From Christensenella sp. UBA3857 (lineage in GTDB: Bacteria > Bacillota > Clostridia > Christensenellales > CAG-138): a stretch of 28,152 nt of DNA. Of the stretch, positions 14,935-23,523 are shown in pieces. The stretch spans positions 1-28,152 of the forward strand of contig DGHD01000011.1 in assembly GCA_002392505.1 (NCBI GenBank), written 5' to 3'. The notes under the pieces are model-generated. The model worked only from the letters and a program-made list of their open reading frames with translations. It had not been told where the DNA came from and ran no database searches. The translations under genes and the position numbers were made by a program. Within the stretch, counting starts at the first letter, position 1. The number at the start of each line of letters is the position of its first letter.

Positions 14935-16279
14935 CAGAAACACCGTATTTGCACTGTCCACACCCGTGGGCGGTGCAATTGCGATTATGAGAATAACCGG
15001 ACCTGCCGCGAAGCCCGCCGCCGAAGCCCTCTTTACAGGGCGGCTCGAGCACAGGCGCGTTTCGTACGGGCGCATATGCGATGCGGACGGAAGCACGGTG
15101 GATACCTGCTGCGCCGCGTATTTCAGGGCGCCCTCGTCCTACACGGGCGAGGATATGGTTGAGATAAGCTTCCACGGTTCCCCCGCAGTTGCGGCGAAGC
15201 TCTCCGGGCTTATCGCAAACACAGGTCTCGCCGTTCCGGCGGAGCCCGGCGAATTCACCAAAAGGGCGTACCTCAACGGAAAAATGGATCTTGCCCGCGC
15301 CGAGGCGGTGATGGATCTTATCGCGTCCTCCGCCGAAAGGCAGAGGCGCGCCGCCGCGAGACAGCTTGAGGGAAGGCTCTCGGGCGAGATCGCGTCGCTC
15401 TATGAACGGACGAAGCTCGCGCTTGCAAGGCTCGCAAACGCCATGGACGACGATACGGGCGAGGTCGAGCTCGACGAAGCCGCCCTTATCTCCGAGATCG
15501 CGCCGATCAAGTCCGAGATACACGCGCTTGCGGAGGGCGGCATGCGCTCCCGCATACTCCGGGAGGGCGCCCGCGTCGCTATAATAGGCAGCCCGAACGC
15601 GGGCAAAAGCTCGCTTTTGAACGCTCTTCTTTTGAAGGAGCGCGCGATAGTGACCGAGATCCCCGGCACTACCCGCGACACGCTGGAGGAATCCGCCGCC
15701 ATAGACGGGCTGCCCGTCGTGTTCGTCGATACCGCCGGCATCCGCTCCACCTTCGACAGCGTGGAGCTCATGGGAATCGAACGCTCCCGCCGCGCGGCGG
15801 AGGATGCGGATCTCATTCTGTGGCTCGTTGACGGCTCGCGCCCGTTCTCGTCCGAGGACGAGGCGATACGCGCTTTCATAAACGTCGAAAGGGCGGTCGC
15901 CGTGATAACGAAGAGCGATCTCGAGAACGTTATTTTTCCCAATGAAAACGGGGAGTTTTACGGTCTTGAGGCAGTCCGTATAAGCGCCGTTTCCGGCGAC
16001 GGACTGGACGCGCTCAAGAAGCTCGTTTCCGAGCGGCTCCTTCCCTGTGAGGGCTCGGAAGCCGAAGGTCTCGTCACGAACGTGCGTCATATCGGCGCGC
16101 TCGAAGACGCGCTCGCCGCGCTCGAAGCCGCAGAAAACAGGCTCGGCGACAGCGATACCGACGCCGCATTCTATGAGCTGAACGCCGCTATGGAGCATCT
16201 TGCGGCGATCCTCGGCAGGGAAAACCCCGCAGAGGAGCTCGTCGATTCGATTTTTGCCCACTTCTGCATGGGCAAATAA
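14927..16279 (+). CDS. mnmE: tRNA modification GTPase MnmE
   Basis: MnmE acts with MnmG to add a carboxymethylaminomethyl group to U34 of certain tRNAs. The 450-residue protein has the N-terminal folate-binding domain (1-120, TGRLEHRRVSYG...PGEFTKRAYLNGKMDL), the G domain with P-loop GSPNAGKS (221-228), TTRDT (248-252), DTAG (268-271) and TKSD (328-331), and the C-terminal FCMGK (446-450), where the Cys is conserved. The start ATG 14927 overlaps the jag end by 8 bp; a longer frame to 14867 adds non-conserved sequence. No strong RBS is seen. Confidence 0.95.
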   Translation: MNDRNTVFALSTPVGGAIAIMRITGPAAKPAAEALFTGRLEHRRVSYGRICDADGSTVDTCCAAYFRAPSSYTGEDMVEISFHGSPAVAAKLSGLIANTGLAVPAEPGEFTKRAYLNGKMDLARAEAVMDLIASSAERQRRAAARQLEGRLSGEIASLYERTKLALARLANAMDDDTGEVELDEAALISEIAPIKSEIHALAEGGMRSRILREGARVAIIGSPNAGKSSLLNALLLKERAIVTEIPGTTRDTLEESAAIDGLPVVFVDTAGIRSTFDSVELMGIERSRRAAEDADLILWLVDGSRPFSSEDEAIRAFINVERAVAVITKSDLENVIFPNENGEFYGLEAVRISAVSGDGLDALKKLVSERLLPCEGSEAEGLVTNVRHIGALEDALAALEAAENRLGDSDTDAAFYELNAAMEHLAAILGRENPAEELVDSIFAHFCMGK

Positions 16280-16288
16280 TATATTATT

Positions 16289-16321
16289 TTGACAGTTTGT
16301 TGGTACACCCCACTGTATAAT
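16289..16321 (+). promoter_or_regulatory. Promoter-like element overlapping the mnmG start
   Basis: TTGACA (16289-16294) and TATAAT (16316-16321) are both consensus but spaced by 21 bp. The last bases of the -10 form part of the mnmG ATG (16320). A transcript from it would begin inside mnmG. Confidence 0.3.
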
Positions 16322-18191
16322 GACTGATTTTGATGAAAAATTCGATATTGCCGTGATCGGCGCCGGGCACGCGGGATGCGAGGCGGCGCTGGCTTCGGCG
16401 CGCATGGGGCTCAAGGTGCTCGTCCTGTCCATCGACCTCGATTCGGTCGCGCTTATGGCGTGCAATCCGTCGATAGGCGGCACGTCGAAGGGGCATCTCG
16501 TCCGGGAGGTCGACGCGCTCGGCGGCGAAATGGGCGCTGCTGCGGACGAATGCTTCATCCAGATGCGCATGCTCAATACGGGCAAGGGGCCCGCGGTGCA
16601 TTCGCTGCGCGCGCAGATGGACAAACGCCGGTATCACGAGCGGATGAAATCCGCGCTCGAGAACACCCCGGGGATAGTGCTTCGCCAGGACGAGTGCGCT
16701 TCGATACTTACGGAAAACGGCAGCGTTTCGGGCATAGTCACCGCGCTCGGCGCAAGGTATGCCTGCCGCGCCTGCGTCGTTTCGACGGGCGTTTACCTCA
16801 ACAGCCGCGTCCATACGGGCGAGTATCACCGCGACAGAGGACCTTCGGGGCTCGCCTCGGCTACGCTGCTTTCGGATTCGCTTGACGCGCTCGGATTCCG
16901 GCTCCGCCGGTTCAAGACCGGCACTCCGCCGAGGGTCGCTCGGGATTCGCTCGATCTCGATTTGATGGATCCGCAGCCGGGCGACGTACCGATCCCGCAT
17001 TTTTCGTTCATGACGGACTCGCTCGACAGGGAGCAGGCGCCGTGCTATTTGACCTATACAAATACAAAAACTCACGAGATAATAAGGCAAAATCTGCATC
17101 GCTCGCCCATGTACGCCGGCGCGATACACGCCACGGGGACGAGATATTGTCCCTCGATCGAGGATAAGATAGTGCGCTTTGAGGGCCGCGACAGGCATCA
17201 GCTTTTCATCGAGCCGGAGGGTCTTTCCACGACCGAAATGTACGTGCAGGGGCTTTCGACAAGCCTCCCGCGGGACGTGCAGGAGGCGATGCTCCATACG
17301 ATACCCGGCATGGAGCGCTGCCGCGTGATGCGCTACGGTTATGCGATCGAGTACGACTGCATCGACCCGACGGAGCTCGACGCCTCGCTTGGCAGCAGGC
17401 GCATACCCGGGCTCTATTTCGCCGGGCAGATAAACGGCAGCTCCGGCTATGAGGAGGCCGCCGCGCAGGGCATTTACGCCGGCATGAACGCCGCGCTTTT
17501 CGTAAAAGGAGAGGAGCCGTTCATACTCTCGCGCAGCGACGCCTATATCGGCGTGCTCTGCGACGATCTTTCCGTAAAGGGCACGAACGAGCCCTACCGC
17601 ATGATGACCTGCCGCGCCGAATACAGGATGCTTTTAAGGCAGGACAACGCCGATCTGCGCCTTACCGAAAAGGCTTACAGGACGGGGCTTATCACGCCCG
17701 CGCGCTACGACAGGCTCATGCGAAAAAAAGCCGCGATCGCCCGCGCGAAGGATGCGCTCGAAGCAAGCGTGCCGCCCTCCGAGGCGCTCGATAAAATGCT
17801 TGCCGATAAGGGGCTCGCTCCGCAGCGCGGCAGCGTCAGGCTCTCCGCGCTGATAAAGCGCAGAGGCGTCCGTTATACCGATCTTGCCGCGCTGTACGAT
17901 CTTCCCGATATCGGCGCCGAAGCCGCGGAGGAGATCGAGGTGGAGGCGCATTACGGCGGCTACATAAAGCGCCAGGAGGAGGAGATAAGGAAGCTCCGCC
18001 TCATGGACGAGAAGCCGATACCCGCCTCGGTGGATTATACTTCGATAGTCAATCTGAGGACGGAAGCGAGGCAGAAGCTTTCCGCAATGAGACCCGGGAG
18101 TCTCGGCGAGGCGTCGCGCATTTCGGGCGTAAGCCCCGCGGATATCGCCGTGCTTTCGGTGTATCTCATGGCGCATTCGGACAAACGATAA
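16320..18191 (+). CDS. mnmG: tRNA uridine-5-carboxymethylaminomethyl modification enzyme MnmG
   Basis: The 623-residue FAD enzyme is the partner of MnmE. It shows the dinucleotide-binding motif AVIGAGHAGCEAA (11-23), NPSIGGTSKGH (49-59), GKGPAVHSLRAQMDK (88-102), TGTPPR (200-205) and TRYCPSIEDK with cysteine 277, equivalent in number to the catalytic Cys277 of E. coli MnmG. The C-terminal helical domain follows. It begins 40 bp after mnmE. No RBS precedes ATG 16320 and no other plausible start is available, since the flavin motif begins at residue 11. Confidence 0.96.
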   Translation: MTDFDEKFDIAVIGAGHAGCEAALASARMGLKVLVLSIDLDSVALMACNPSIGGTSKGHLVREVDALGGEMGAAADECFIQMRMLNTGKGPAVHSLRAQMDKRRYHERMKSALENTPGIVLRQDECASILTENGSVSGIVTALGARYACRACVVSTGVYLNSRVHTGEYHRDRGPSGLASATLLSDSLDALGFRLRRFKTGTPPRVARDSLDLDLMDPQPGDVPIPHFSFMTDSLDREQAPCYLTYTNTKTHEIIRQNLHRSPMYAGAIHATGTRYCPSIEDKIVRFEGRDRHQLFIEPEGLSTTEMYVQGLSTSLPRDVQEAMLHTIPGMERCRVMRYGYAIEYDCIDPTELDASLGSRRIPGLYFAGQINGSSGYEEAAAQGIYAGMNAALFVKGEEPFILSRSDAYIGVLCDDLSVKGTNEPYRMMTCRAEYRMLLRQDNADLRLTEKAYRTGLITPARYDRLMRKKAAIARAKDALEASVPPSEALDKMLADKGLAPQRGSVRLSALIKRRGVRYTDLAALYDLPDIGAEAAEEIEVEAHYGGYIKRQEEEIRKLRLMDEKPIPASVDYTSIVNLRTEARQKLSAMRPGSLGEASRISGVSPADIAVLSVYLMAHSDKR

Positions 18192-18201
18192 AGGAGGCAG
18201 C

Positions 18202-18933
18202 ATGACCAGGGAGTTTGATTTTTCCTTTGAAACCGGCGATATCCCGGAGCTTTCGCCTCAGATACTGAGGGAGAGCATGCCGGACCTTACCGACGAACAG
18301 ACGGCGGCTTTTATAAAATATTACAAAATGCTTGTCTTGTGGAACCGGAAGCTGAACCTGACCCGCATTACCGACCCGAACGAGGTCGCTGAAAAGCATT
18401 TTGCCGACAGCGTGCTCGGAGCTTCCCTCATTCCCGAGGGCGCGCGGGTGGTCGACGTCGGCACCGGCGCCGGCTTTCCCGGGATACCGCTCAAGATAGT
18501 CCGTCCGGATATTGAACTCGTGATGGTCGATTCGCTTGGCAAGCGCGTGAAATTCCTGACGGAGCTCACCCTGGAGCTCGGCATTGACGCCGCCGCCATC
18601 CACGCACGAGCTGAGGACGCCGCCCGTACAAGCGGGCTTCGCGGCTCGTTCGATATCGCGCTTTCTCGCGCGGTCGCGCCGATGAACGTGCTCACCGAGC
18701 TGACGGTCCCCTTCGTAAAGGTCGGCGGCGCGTCGCTCATGTACAAGGGCTCCAATGCCCGGGAAGAGCTGAAGGAGAGCGCGAACGCGATGAAGACGCT
18801 TCAGTGCCGCGCCGACGCCGTCGATTATGACGTGCCCTGGGGCGCACGGACGATCGTTCGCGCCGTCAAGACCGCACCGACTCCGGCGAAATATCCCCGA
18901 AAGGCGGGCACCGCTGAAAGATCGCCGCTGTAA
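18202..18933 (+). CDS. rsmG: 16S rRNA (guanine527-N7)-methyltransferase RsmG
   Basis: The 243-residue SAM-dependent methyltransferase modifies G527 of 16S rRNA; loss gives low-level streptomycin resistance in other bacteria. The SAM-binding motif VVDVGTGAGFPGIPL (83-97) and the N-terminal YYKMLVLWNRKLNLT (40-54) are diagnostic, and the R-A-V-A-P motif is present. AAAGGAGG stands 4 bp before ATG and the gene is 10 bp after mnmG, so the two are co-transcribed. Confidence 0.95.
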   Translation: MTREFDFSFETGDIPELSPQILRESMPDLTDEQTAAFIKYYKMLVLWNRKLNLTRITDPNEVAEKHFADSVLGASLIPEGARVVDVGTGAGFPGIPLKIVRPDIELVMVDSLGKRVKFLTELTLELGIDAAAIHARAEDAARTSGLRGSFDIALSRAVAPMNVLTELTVPFVKVGGASLMYKGSNAREELKESANAMKTLQCRADAVDYDVPWGARTIVRAVKTAPTPAKYPRKAGTAERSPL

Positions 18934-18984
18934 AAGCTTTGTCGCAAAGGCGCTTCTTTTGCTTGTAAGACAGGAATGAAGTGA

Positions 18985-19032
18985 CCTCCGGAGAAACATC
19001 ACGGGAACGTAATGTTTCTTCGGAGGTTTTTT
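18985..19032 (+). terminator. Large hairpin holding the noc RBS (terminator or attenuator)
   Basis: A 19-bp stem (18985-19003 with 19008-19026) with two mismatches and the 4-nt loop GGAA is followed by six T (19027-19032) and then directly by the noc ATG. The 3' arm contains CGGAGG, the noc ribosome binding site. The structure thus looks like an intrinsic terminator and would also hide the RBS. Confidence 0.7.
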
Positions 19033-19887
19033 ATGAGTTTGTTCGGAACGAAAAAGTCGGCGGCGCCGTCGGAGCCACCCGATCCCCAGGCGCGTCTCGA
19101 GGAGCTTCCCGTGAGGCTGATCTACCCCAATCCGAGTCAGCCTCGGCGTGAGTTCGACGAGGGCGGTATCGCGGAGCTCGCGGCGTCGATCAAGGAATTG
19201 GGGCTGATACAGCCGATCATCGTGCGAAGCGTCAACGGGTACTTCGAGCTTGTTGCCGGCGAAAGACGCCTTCGCGCGGTAAAACTGCTCGGTCACAAAA
19301 CGGTCAAGTGCATCGTCGACAGAAGCCTTAATGACGCGGATTCCTCGCTTATGGCGATTGTTGAGAATCTTCAGCGCGAGGATCTTCATTTCTTTGATGA
19401 GGCGGAATGCTATGCGGGACTCATAGAGAGGCTTCATATTACGCAGGAGGAGCTCGCGGCGCGCGTCGGAAAGAGTCAAAGCTTTATTTCGAACAAGCTT
19501 CGCCTGTTGAAGCTCTCCCCGCAGGTGCGCTCCGCCGTACGCCGCACGGGACTGTCGGAAAGGCACGTGCGCGCGATCGTTCGCCTTGATGAAAATGCAC
19601 AGCATGAAGCCGTGATGAAGATCGCGCGCGGGGGTCTGTCCGTAAAGGCTTCCGAAAGGCTCGTCGACTCCATGCTGCGCGAACGCCGGGATAAACCGGA
19701 CCGACCTGCCGCGAAACCCCGTATTATAAGGATTTTTAAGGACTACAAGCTGTTTTTGAACACGATCGATTCCGCTTGCGGACAGCTTCGTGAAAGCGGG
19801 CTCGACGTTATCGTCAGACAGAACGAGATCGAAAACGGCGTCGAGATATTGATAAGGGTCAGCCAGCCGAACGAAAAAATCGGCTGA
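19033..19887 (+). CDS. noc: Nucleoid occlusion protein Noc
   Basis: The 284-residue ParB-family CTPase prevents division over the nucleoid in B. subtilis. It has the CTP-binding GERRLR (76-81) and ENLQRED (111-117) motifs, and a helix-turn-helix region KSQSFISNKLRLLKL (147-161) with SERHVR (175-180). The Q, K, K and R in these stretches are the four residues reported to switch ParB to Noc DNA specificity, so Noc rather than a second ParB is likely. I start it at 19033, which has CGGAGG 6 bp upstream; the 19012 ATG lies inside the hairpin. The position between rsmG and parA is the usual one. Confidence 0.88.
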   Translation: MSLFGTKKSAAPSEPPDPQARLEELPVRLIYPNPSQPRREFDEGGIAELAASIKELGLIQPIIVRSVNGYFELVAGERRLRAVKLLGHKTVKCIVDRSLNDADSSLMAIVENLQREDLHFFDEAECYAGLIERLHITQEELAARVGKSQSFISNKLRLLKLSPQVRSAVRRTGLSERHVRAIVRLDENAQHEAVMKIARGGLSVKASERLVDSMLRERRDKPDRPAAKPRIIRIFKDYKLFLNTIDSACGQLRESGLDVIVRQNEIENGVEILIRVSQPNEKIG

Positions 19888-19903
19888 CGATTCTGCTCCA
19901 AAC

Positions 19904-19930
19904 GCGGTCCCCGACCGAGACGGGGACCGC
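19904..19930 (+). terminator. Hairpin after noc
   Basis: GCGGTCCCCG (19904-19913) pairs perfectly with CGGGGACCGC (19921-19930), loop 7 nt. The following GTTATGTTT is only moderately T-rich. It most likely ends the noc transcript. Confidence 0.6.
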
Positions 19931-19934
19931 GTTA

Positions 19935-19950
19935 TGTTTCACGTGAAACA
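19935..19950. other. parS site 1 (perfect)
   Basis: TGTTTCACGTGAAACA is identical to the 16-bp consensus parS palindrome bound by Spo0J/ParB. It lies between noc and parA. Confidence 0.95.
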
Positions 19951-19993
19951 ATTTCGCTTAAAAGAACGCCCCAGCCTTGCGGCAACCGAAAAA

Positions 19994-20009
19994 AGTTTCA
20001 CGTGAAACA
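19994..20009. other. parS site 2
   Basis: AGTTTCACGTGAAACA matches the parS consensus in 15 of 16 positions. It lies 43 bp after the first site. Confidence 0.9.
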
Positions 20010-20034
20010 TTTTTGCTAAGGTCAAAAAAAGGAG

Positions 20035-20063
20035 TTGCGGCGCGCGGTGATATCATTTATAAT
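20035..20063 (+). promoter_or_regulatory. parAB promoter
   Basis: TTGCGG (20035-20040) and TATAAT (20058-20063) are 17 bp apart. This leaves a leader of about 115 nt before parA in which no convincing gene is seen. The promoter is 26 bp from parS site 2, so ParB spreading could affect it. Confidence 0.55.
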
Positions 20064-20186
20064 ATGTTCGTAAGCATGATCGCACACACCGTCGGCAAAA
20101 TGCGCGGCGGTGTACTCAAACAGAGCGGAGAGAGCGGCCATAAAAGCGCCTCTCCGGGAAAGGATGCCGAAAGGCACAGGTAAAAC

Positions 20187-20957
20187 ATGGCAAAGATCGT
20201 TGCTATTGCAAATCAGAAGGGCGGCGTAGGCAAAACGACCACCGCCGTCAACCTTGCCGCCTGCACAGCGCAGCAGGGAAAGAAAGTCCTGCTGGTAGAC
20301 GTCGATCCGCAGGGCAACGCGACGAGCGGCGTTGGCGTCGATAAAAACGCCTGCGAATACAGCGTCTACGACATACTGATCAACGAGGTCGAGGCGGAAA
20401 AAGTAATTCAGCATACCAAGATCCCAACGCTTGACGTGATACCGTCAAGGATAGAGCTTGCCGGCGCGGAGGTCGAGCTCGTTTCAATGATGGCGCGCGA
20501 AGGGAAGCTCCGCACGGCGCTCAAACCCATCGTAAAGGATTACGACTATACGTTCATCGATTGTCCGCCCTCTCTGGGGCTTTTGACGCTGAACGCGCTG
20601 ACCGTAGCGGACACGCTCCTCGTGCCCATTCAGTGCGAGTACTATGCGCTCGAGGGGCTCGCACAGCTTATGAACACGGTCAAGCTCGTGCGGCAGCACC
20701 TCAACGACGACCTTGAAGTCGAAGGCGTCGTTATGACCATGTACGACGCGAGGACGAATCTTTCTCCGATGGTGGTCGGCGAGGTCAAAAAGTTCTTTAA
20801 GAACAAGGTCTACGAAACCGTTATACCGCGCTCCGTAAGGCTGGGAGAGGCGCCGAGCTTCGGTCTGCCGATCTCCCTCTACGACCCCAAGAGCGCAGGC
20901 GCGAAGGCTTATGAAAATCTGGCAAAGGAGTTGTTGAAGCGCGATGGCTGCAAATAA
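20187..20957 (+). CDS. parA: Chromosome partitioning ATPase ParA (Soj)
   Basis: The 256-residue ATPase has the deviant Walker [10 protein letters not shown] (11-19) with both lysines, [10 protein letters not shown] (Walker A' region) and a CPPSLG switch motif. It forms dynamic nucleoid-bound dimers driven by ParB-parS and, in Bacillus, controls DnaA. No strong RBS: only AGG lies 9 bp before ATG. It overlaps parB by 14 bp and belongs to the four-gene operon to rsmI. Confidence 0.95.
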   Translation: MAKIVAIANQKGGVGKTTTAVNLAACTAQQGKKVLLVDVDPQGNATSGVGVDKNACEYSVYDILINEVEAEKVIQHTKIPTLDVIPSRIELAGAEVELVSMMAREGKLRTALKPIVKDYDYTFIDCPPSLGLLTLNALTVADTLLVPIQCEYYALEGLAQLMNTVKLVRQHLNDDLEVEGVVMTMYDARTNLSPMVVGEVKKFFKNKVYETVIPRSVRLGEAPSFGLPISLYDPKSAGAKAYENLAKELLKRDGCK

Positions 20958-21813
20958 GAACAACAAAAGGCTCGGCAAGGGTCTCGATTCCCTCTTCGGG
21001 GATTACGAAAAGCAGGAAAACGACGTGGTTAAGATGATACCCGTCACTCTGATCGATAATAATCCGGGGCAGCCCCGCAAGATATTCAATGAGGAAAAGC
21101 TCAATGAGCTTGCGGATTCGATACGCGAGCACGGCATCGTACAGCCGCTGATCGTAAAGAAGAACGGCGAGAGGTACACCATAATCGCCGGCGAAAGACG
21201 TTTCCGCGCCGCGATGCTCGCCGAGCTCAAGGAAGTCCCCGCGCTTGTCCGCGATATGGACGGGCGCGAGGTCATGGAGGTCGCCCTTATCGAGAACATA
21301 CAAAGGGAGAACCTGAACCCCATCGAGGAGGCGGCAGCGATACGCTTCCTCATGGACGAGCATGACCTCACGCAGGAGGAGGTCGCAAAGCGCCTTTCGA
21401 AGAGCCGTCCCGCGATCGCAAATTCGGTCAGGCTCCTCCAGCTCCCCGGCATAGTGCAGGACCTTCTGCGCGAGGGCGGCATACAGCCCGGTCACGCGAG
21501 GGTGCTCGCCTCGATAACCGACGAAGAGCTGCTCGAAAAGACGGCGGTAAAATGCGCCGAGTGCGGGTGGTCCGTTCGCGAGACGGAGGATCAGGTCAAG
21601 AAAGCAATGATACTCGCCGAGCTTCACAAGAGGCCGAGACGGTCTAAGAGGCTTACCAACGACCTCGCGGCGGCAAGGACGCGCATGAGGGAACGCCTCG
21701 GGACGCGCGTCGACATACAGGGCGACGAGAAAAAGGGCAAGATAATAATAGAGTATTACACCGGAGAGGGTCTCCAGTCCATCTATGAGACCATAATGGG
21801 CGAAGAGGAATAA
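20944..21813 (+). CDS. parB: Chromosome partitioning protein ParB (Spo0J)
   Basis: The 289-residue protein has the N-terminal [12 protein letters not shown] (8-19), which in other ParBs contacts ParA, the CTP-binding GERRFRAA (83-90), IENIQREN (116-123) and the helix-turn-helix [15 protein letters not shown] (153-167) with GHAR (183-186). The R and G at the specificity positions are parS-type, unlike those of Noc. It should bind the two parS sites upstream of parA. An AAGGAG lies within parA, 13 bp before the start; the one-base TAATG overlap at its end joins the next gene. Confidence 0.96.
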   Translation: MAANKNNKRLGKGLDSLFGDYEKQENDVVKMIPVTLIDNNPGQPRKIFNEEKLNELADSIREHGIVQPLIVKKNGERYTIIAGERRFRAAMLAELKEVPALVRDMDGREVMEVALIENIQRENLNPIEEAAAIRFLMDEHDLTQEEVAKRLSKSRPAIANSVRLLQLPGIVQDLLREGGIQPGHARVLASITDEELLEKTAVKCAECGWSVRETEDQVKKAMILAELHKRPRRSKRLTNDLAAARTRMRERLGTRVDIQGDEKKGKIIIEYYTGEGLQSIYETIMGEEE

Positions 21814-22550
21814 TGCTGAAGGAAGGCGAACGGCTCGAAGATCTGCAGTATAAGGGGCTCCGTGTGATCCAAAGCGACGCGGGGTTCCGTTTCGGGACGG
21901 ATTCGGTGCTGCTTGCGGGCTTTGTAAACGCAGCCCCTCACGAAAAAGCCGTGGATCTCGGGAGCGGAACGGGCGTTATAGCGATACTCGCCGCCGCAAG
22001 GACGGGCGCTCATTTCACCGCTGTGGAGATACAGCCCGAACAATGCTGCATGGCGCGGCGCTCGATGGAGCTTAACGGGCTCGACATTCCCGTGATAGAG
22101 GCGGATATGCGTACCGCGCACGAAAAGCTCGGGCGGGGCGCGTTCGATCTTGCGGTGGTCAATCCGCCCTACTACCCCGCGACAGGCGGCGCGGTATCCC
22201 AAAAAGGCGCGGAGGGTTTCGCAGGCGCTGCGACGCACGATATTTACTGTACGATGGACGAGGTCGCCCAAAGCGCGGCAAGACTCATAAAATACGGCGG
22301 CAAGCTCTTTGTATGCTGCCCTGCGTCAAGGCTCGCGGAGCTGTTTGCCGCGCTCGGCAAAGAAAAACTTGAGCCCAAGCGGCTGCGAATGGTCGCCTCC
22401 CGCGCCGACAAAGCCCCGTACCTCGCGCTGATAGAGGCAAAAAAGGGCGCGGCTCCGGGCTTAAAGGTCGAAAAACAGCTGATAATATCAAATGACGACG
22501 GCTCTTACACCGATGAGGTCAGGGCGATCTATCATATGAACGATGAATGA
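21813..22550 (+). CDS. tRNA1(Val) (adenine37-N6)-methyltransferase-like protein
   Basis: The 245-residue methyltransferase contains the SAM motif VDLGSGTGVIAIL (47-59), an acidic VEIQPE motif II and the N6-adenine catalytic NPPYY (117-121). The beginning FRFGTDSVLL (25-34) is characteristic of the TrmN6/YfiC-YabB group that methylates A37 of tRNA-Val in E. coli; the exact target here is not proven. Its ATG overlaps the parB stop. It overlaps rsmI by 8 bp. Confidence 0.88.
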   Translation: MLKEGERLEDLQYKGLRVIQSDAGFRFGTDSVLLAGFVNAAPHEKAVDLGSGTGVIAILAAARTGAHFTAVEIQPEQCCMARRSMELNGLDIPVIEADMRTAHEKLGRGAFDLAVVNPPYYPATGGAVSQKGAEGFAGAATHDIYCTMDEVAQSAARLIKYGGKLFVCCPASRLAELFAALGKEKLEPKRLRMVASRADKAPYLALIEAKKGAAPGLKVEKQLIISNDDGSYTDEVRAIYHMNDE

Positions 22551-23418
22551 ACTGACGGACAATCCGATCAACAATGTGATCGATGAGCAAAGGCTTGAGC
22601 CGAAGCTCTATCTTTGCGCTACGCCGATCGGCAATCTCGGCGATATCACGGAGCGCGTGCTCGACACTTTGCGAAGGGTCGACGTGATCTTTTGCGAAGA
22701 TACGCGCAACACCGGCGCGCTTCTTAAGCGGTTCGATATCAGGAGCCGTCTCGAAAGCTGCCATGAGCACAACGAGGAAGCGGCTGCGGAACGCGTAAAG
22801 GAGCTGATAAGGAGCGGACGCGCGGCAGCGTACGTTTCGGACGCGGGCATGCCCTGCATTTCGGATCCCGGCGAAAGGCTCGTCAGGGCGTGCATCGAAG
22901 AGGGTCTACCCTTCGAGGTGCTTCCGGGCGCCTCCGCAGGGCTGACGGCTGCGATAATGAGCGGACTGCCGACAAAAAGGATATTCTTCGTCGGCTTCCT
23001 TCCGAGGGAAAACCGCGAACGCGCGGAGCTCATCGCCGAGATCAGACGTGTGACGGCGACGGTGGTCATTTACGAGAGCCCGTACAGAGTCGGCGCGACG
23101 CTGAACGAGCTTAAGGAGCTGCTCGGGGACCGCAAGGCGGCGCTCGTGCGAGAGATCACGAAGTTGTTTGAAGAGACCGTGCGAGGCACTCTCTCGGAGC
23201 TTGCGGAAAGGTTTGCCGAGACCCCGCCGCGCGGGGAATGCGTGATAGTGGTTTCGGGTGAGAGAGCCGACGAAGCGCAGACGGAAGACCTTGACGGTAT
23301 GCTGAAGCGCCTGCTCGATTCGGGCATGAGCGTCAAGGACGCCGCAAAGCAGGCGGCGCTGCTTCTGGATGTGCCGAAAAGCGAAGCCTACCGGCGCGCT
23401 ACGGAATTGAAGGAATAA
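22543..23418 (+). CDS. rsmI: 16S rRNA (cytidine1402-2'-O)-methyltransferase RsmI
   Basis: The 291-residue enzyme belongs to the SAM-dependent tetrapyrrole methylase fold and methylates C1402 of 16S rRNA. It shows LYLCATPIGNLGDIT (22-36), FCEDTRNTGALLKRF (50-64), VSDAGMPCISDPG and VLPGASAGLTAAIMSGLP, all diagnostic. The pairing with a YabB-like methyltransferase matches Firmicute genomes, where they are consecutive. It is the last gene of the parAB operon. Confidence 0.95.
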   Translation: MNELTDNPINNVIDEQRLEPKLYLCATPIGNLGDITERVLDTLRRVDVIFCEDTRNTGALLKRFDIRSRLESCHEHNEEAAAERVKELIRSGRAAAYVSDAGMPCISDPGERLVRACIEEGLPFEVLPGASAGLTAAIMSGLPTKRIFFVGFLPRENRERAELIAEIRRVTATVVIYESPYRVGATLNELKELLGDRKAALVREITKLFEETVRGTLSELAERFAETPPRGECVIVVSGERADEAQTEDLDGMLKRLLDSGMSVKDAAKQAALLLDVPKSEAYRRATELKE

Positions 23419-23435
23419 AAACAGAAAATACTGGC

Positions 23436-23469
23436 GTCCGCCGGATCAGGAGATCCGGCGGACTTTTTT
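23436..23469 (+). terminator. Intrinsic terminator of the parAB-rsmI operon
   Basis: A perfect 12-bp stem (23436-23447 with 23452-23463) with loop AGGA is followed by six T. Confidence 0.95.
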
Positions 23470-23523
23470 GCGGACCGGCGCGCCGATCGTAATAATTCGG
23501 CGAAAAAACGCGTATCTTCCATT

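Noticed and set aside
13591..16624. Long minus-strand frames opposite jag, mnmE and mnmG
   Set aside because: Shadows caused by high GC content; the plus-strand genes have full family motifs.
18474..18487. Possible Noc binding site (TTTCCCGGGA core, 11 of 14 matches)
   Set aside because: It lies in rsmG where it encodes the conserved GFPG motif, so coding constraint explains it.
19977..20183. Small plus-strand frame (68 codons) before parA
   Set aside because: It overlaps parS site 2 and the parA promoter, and lacks an RBS at its start.
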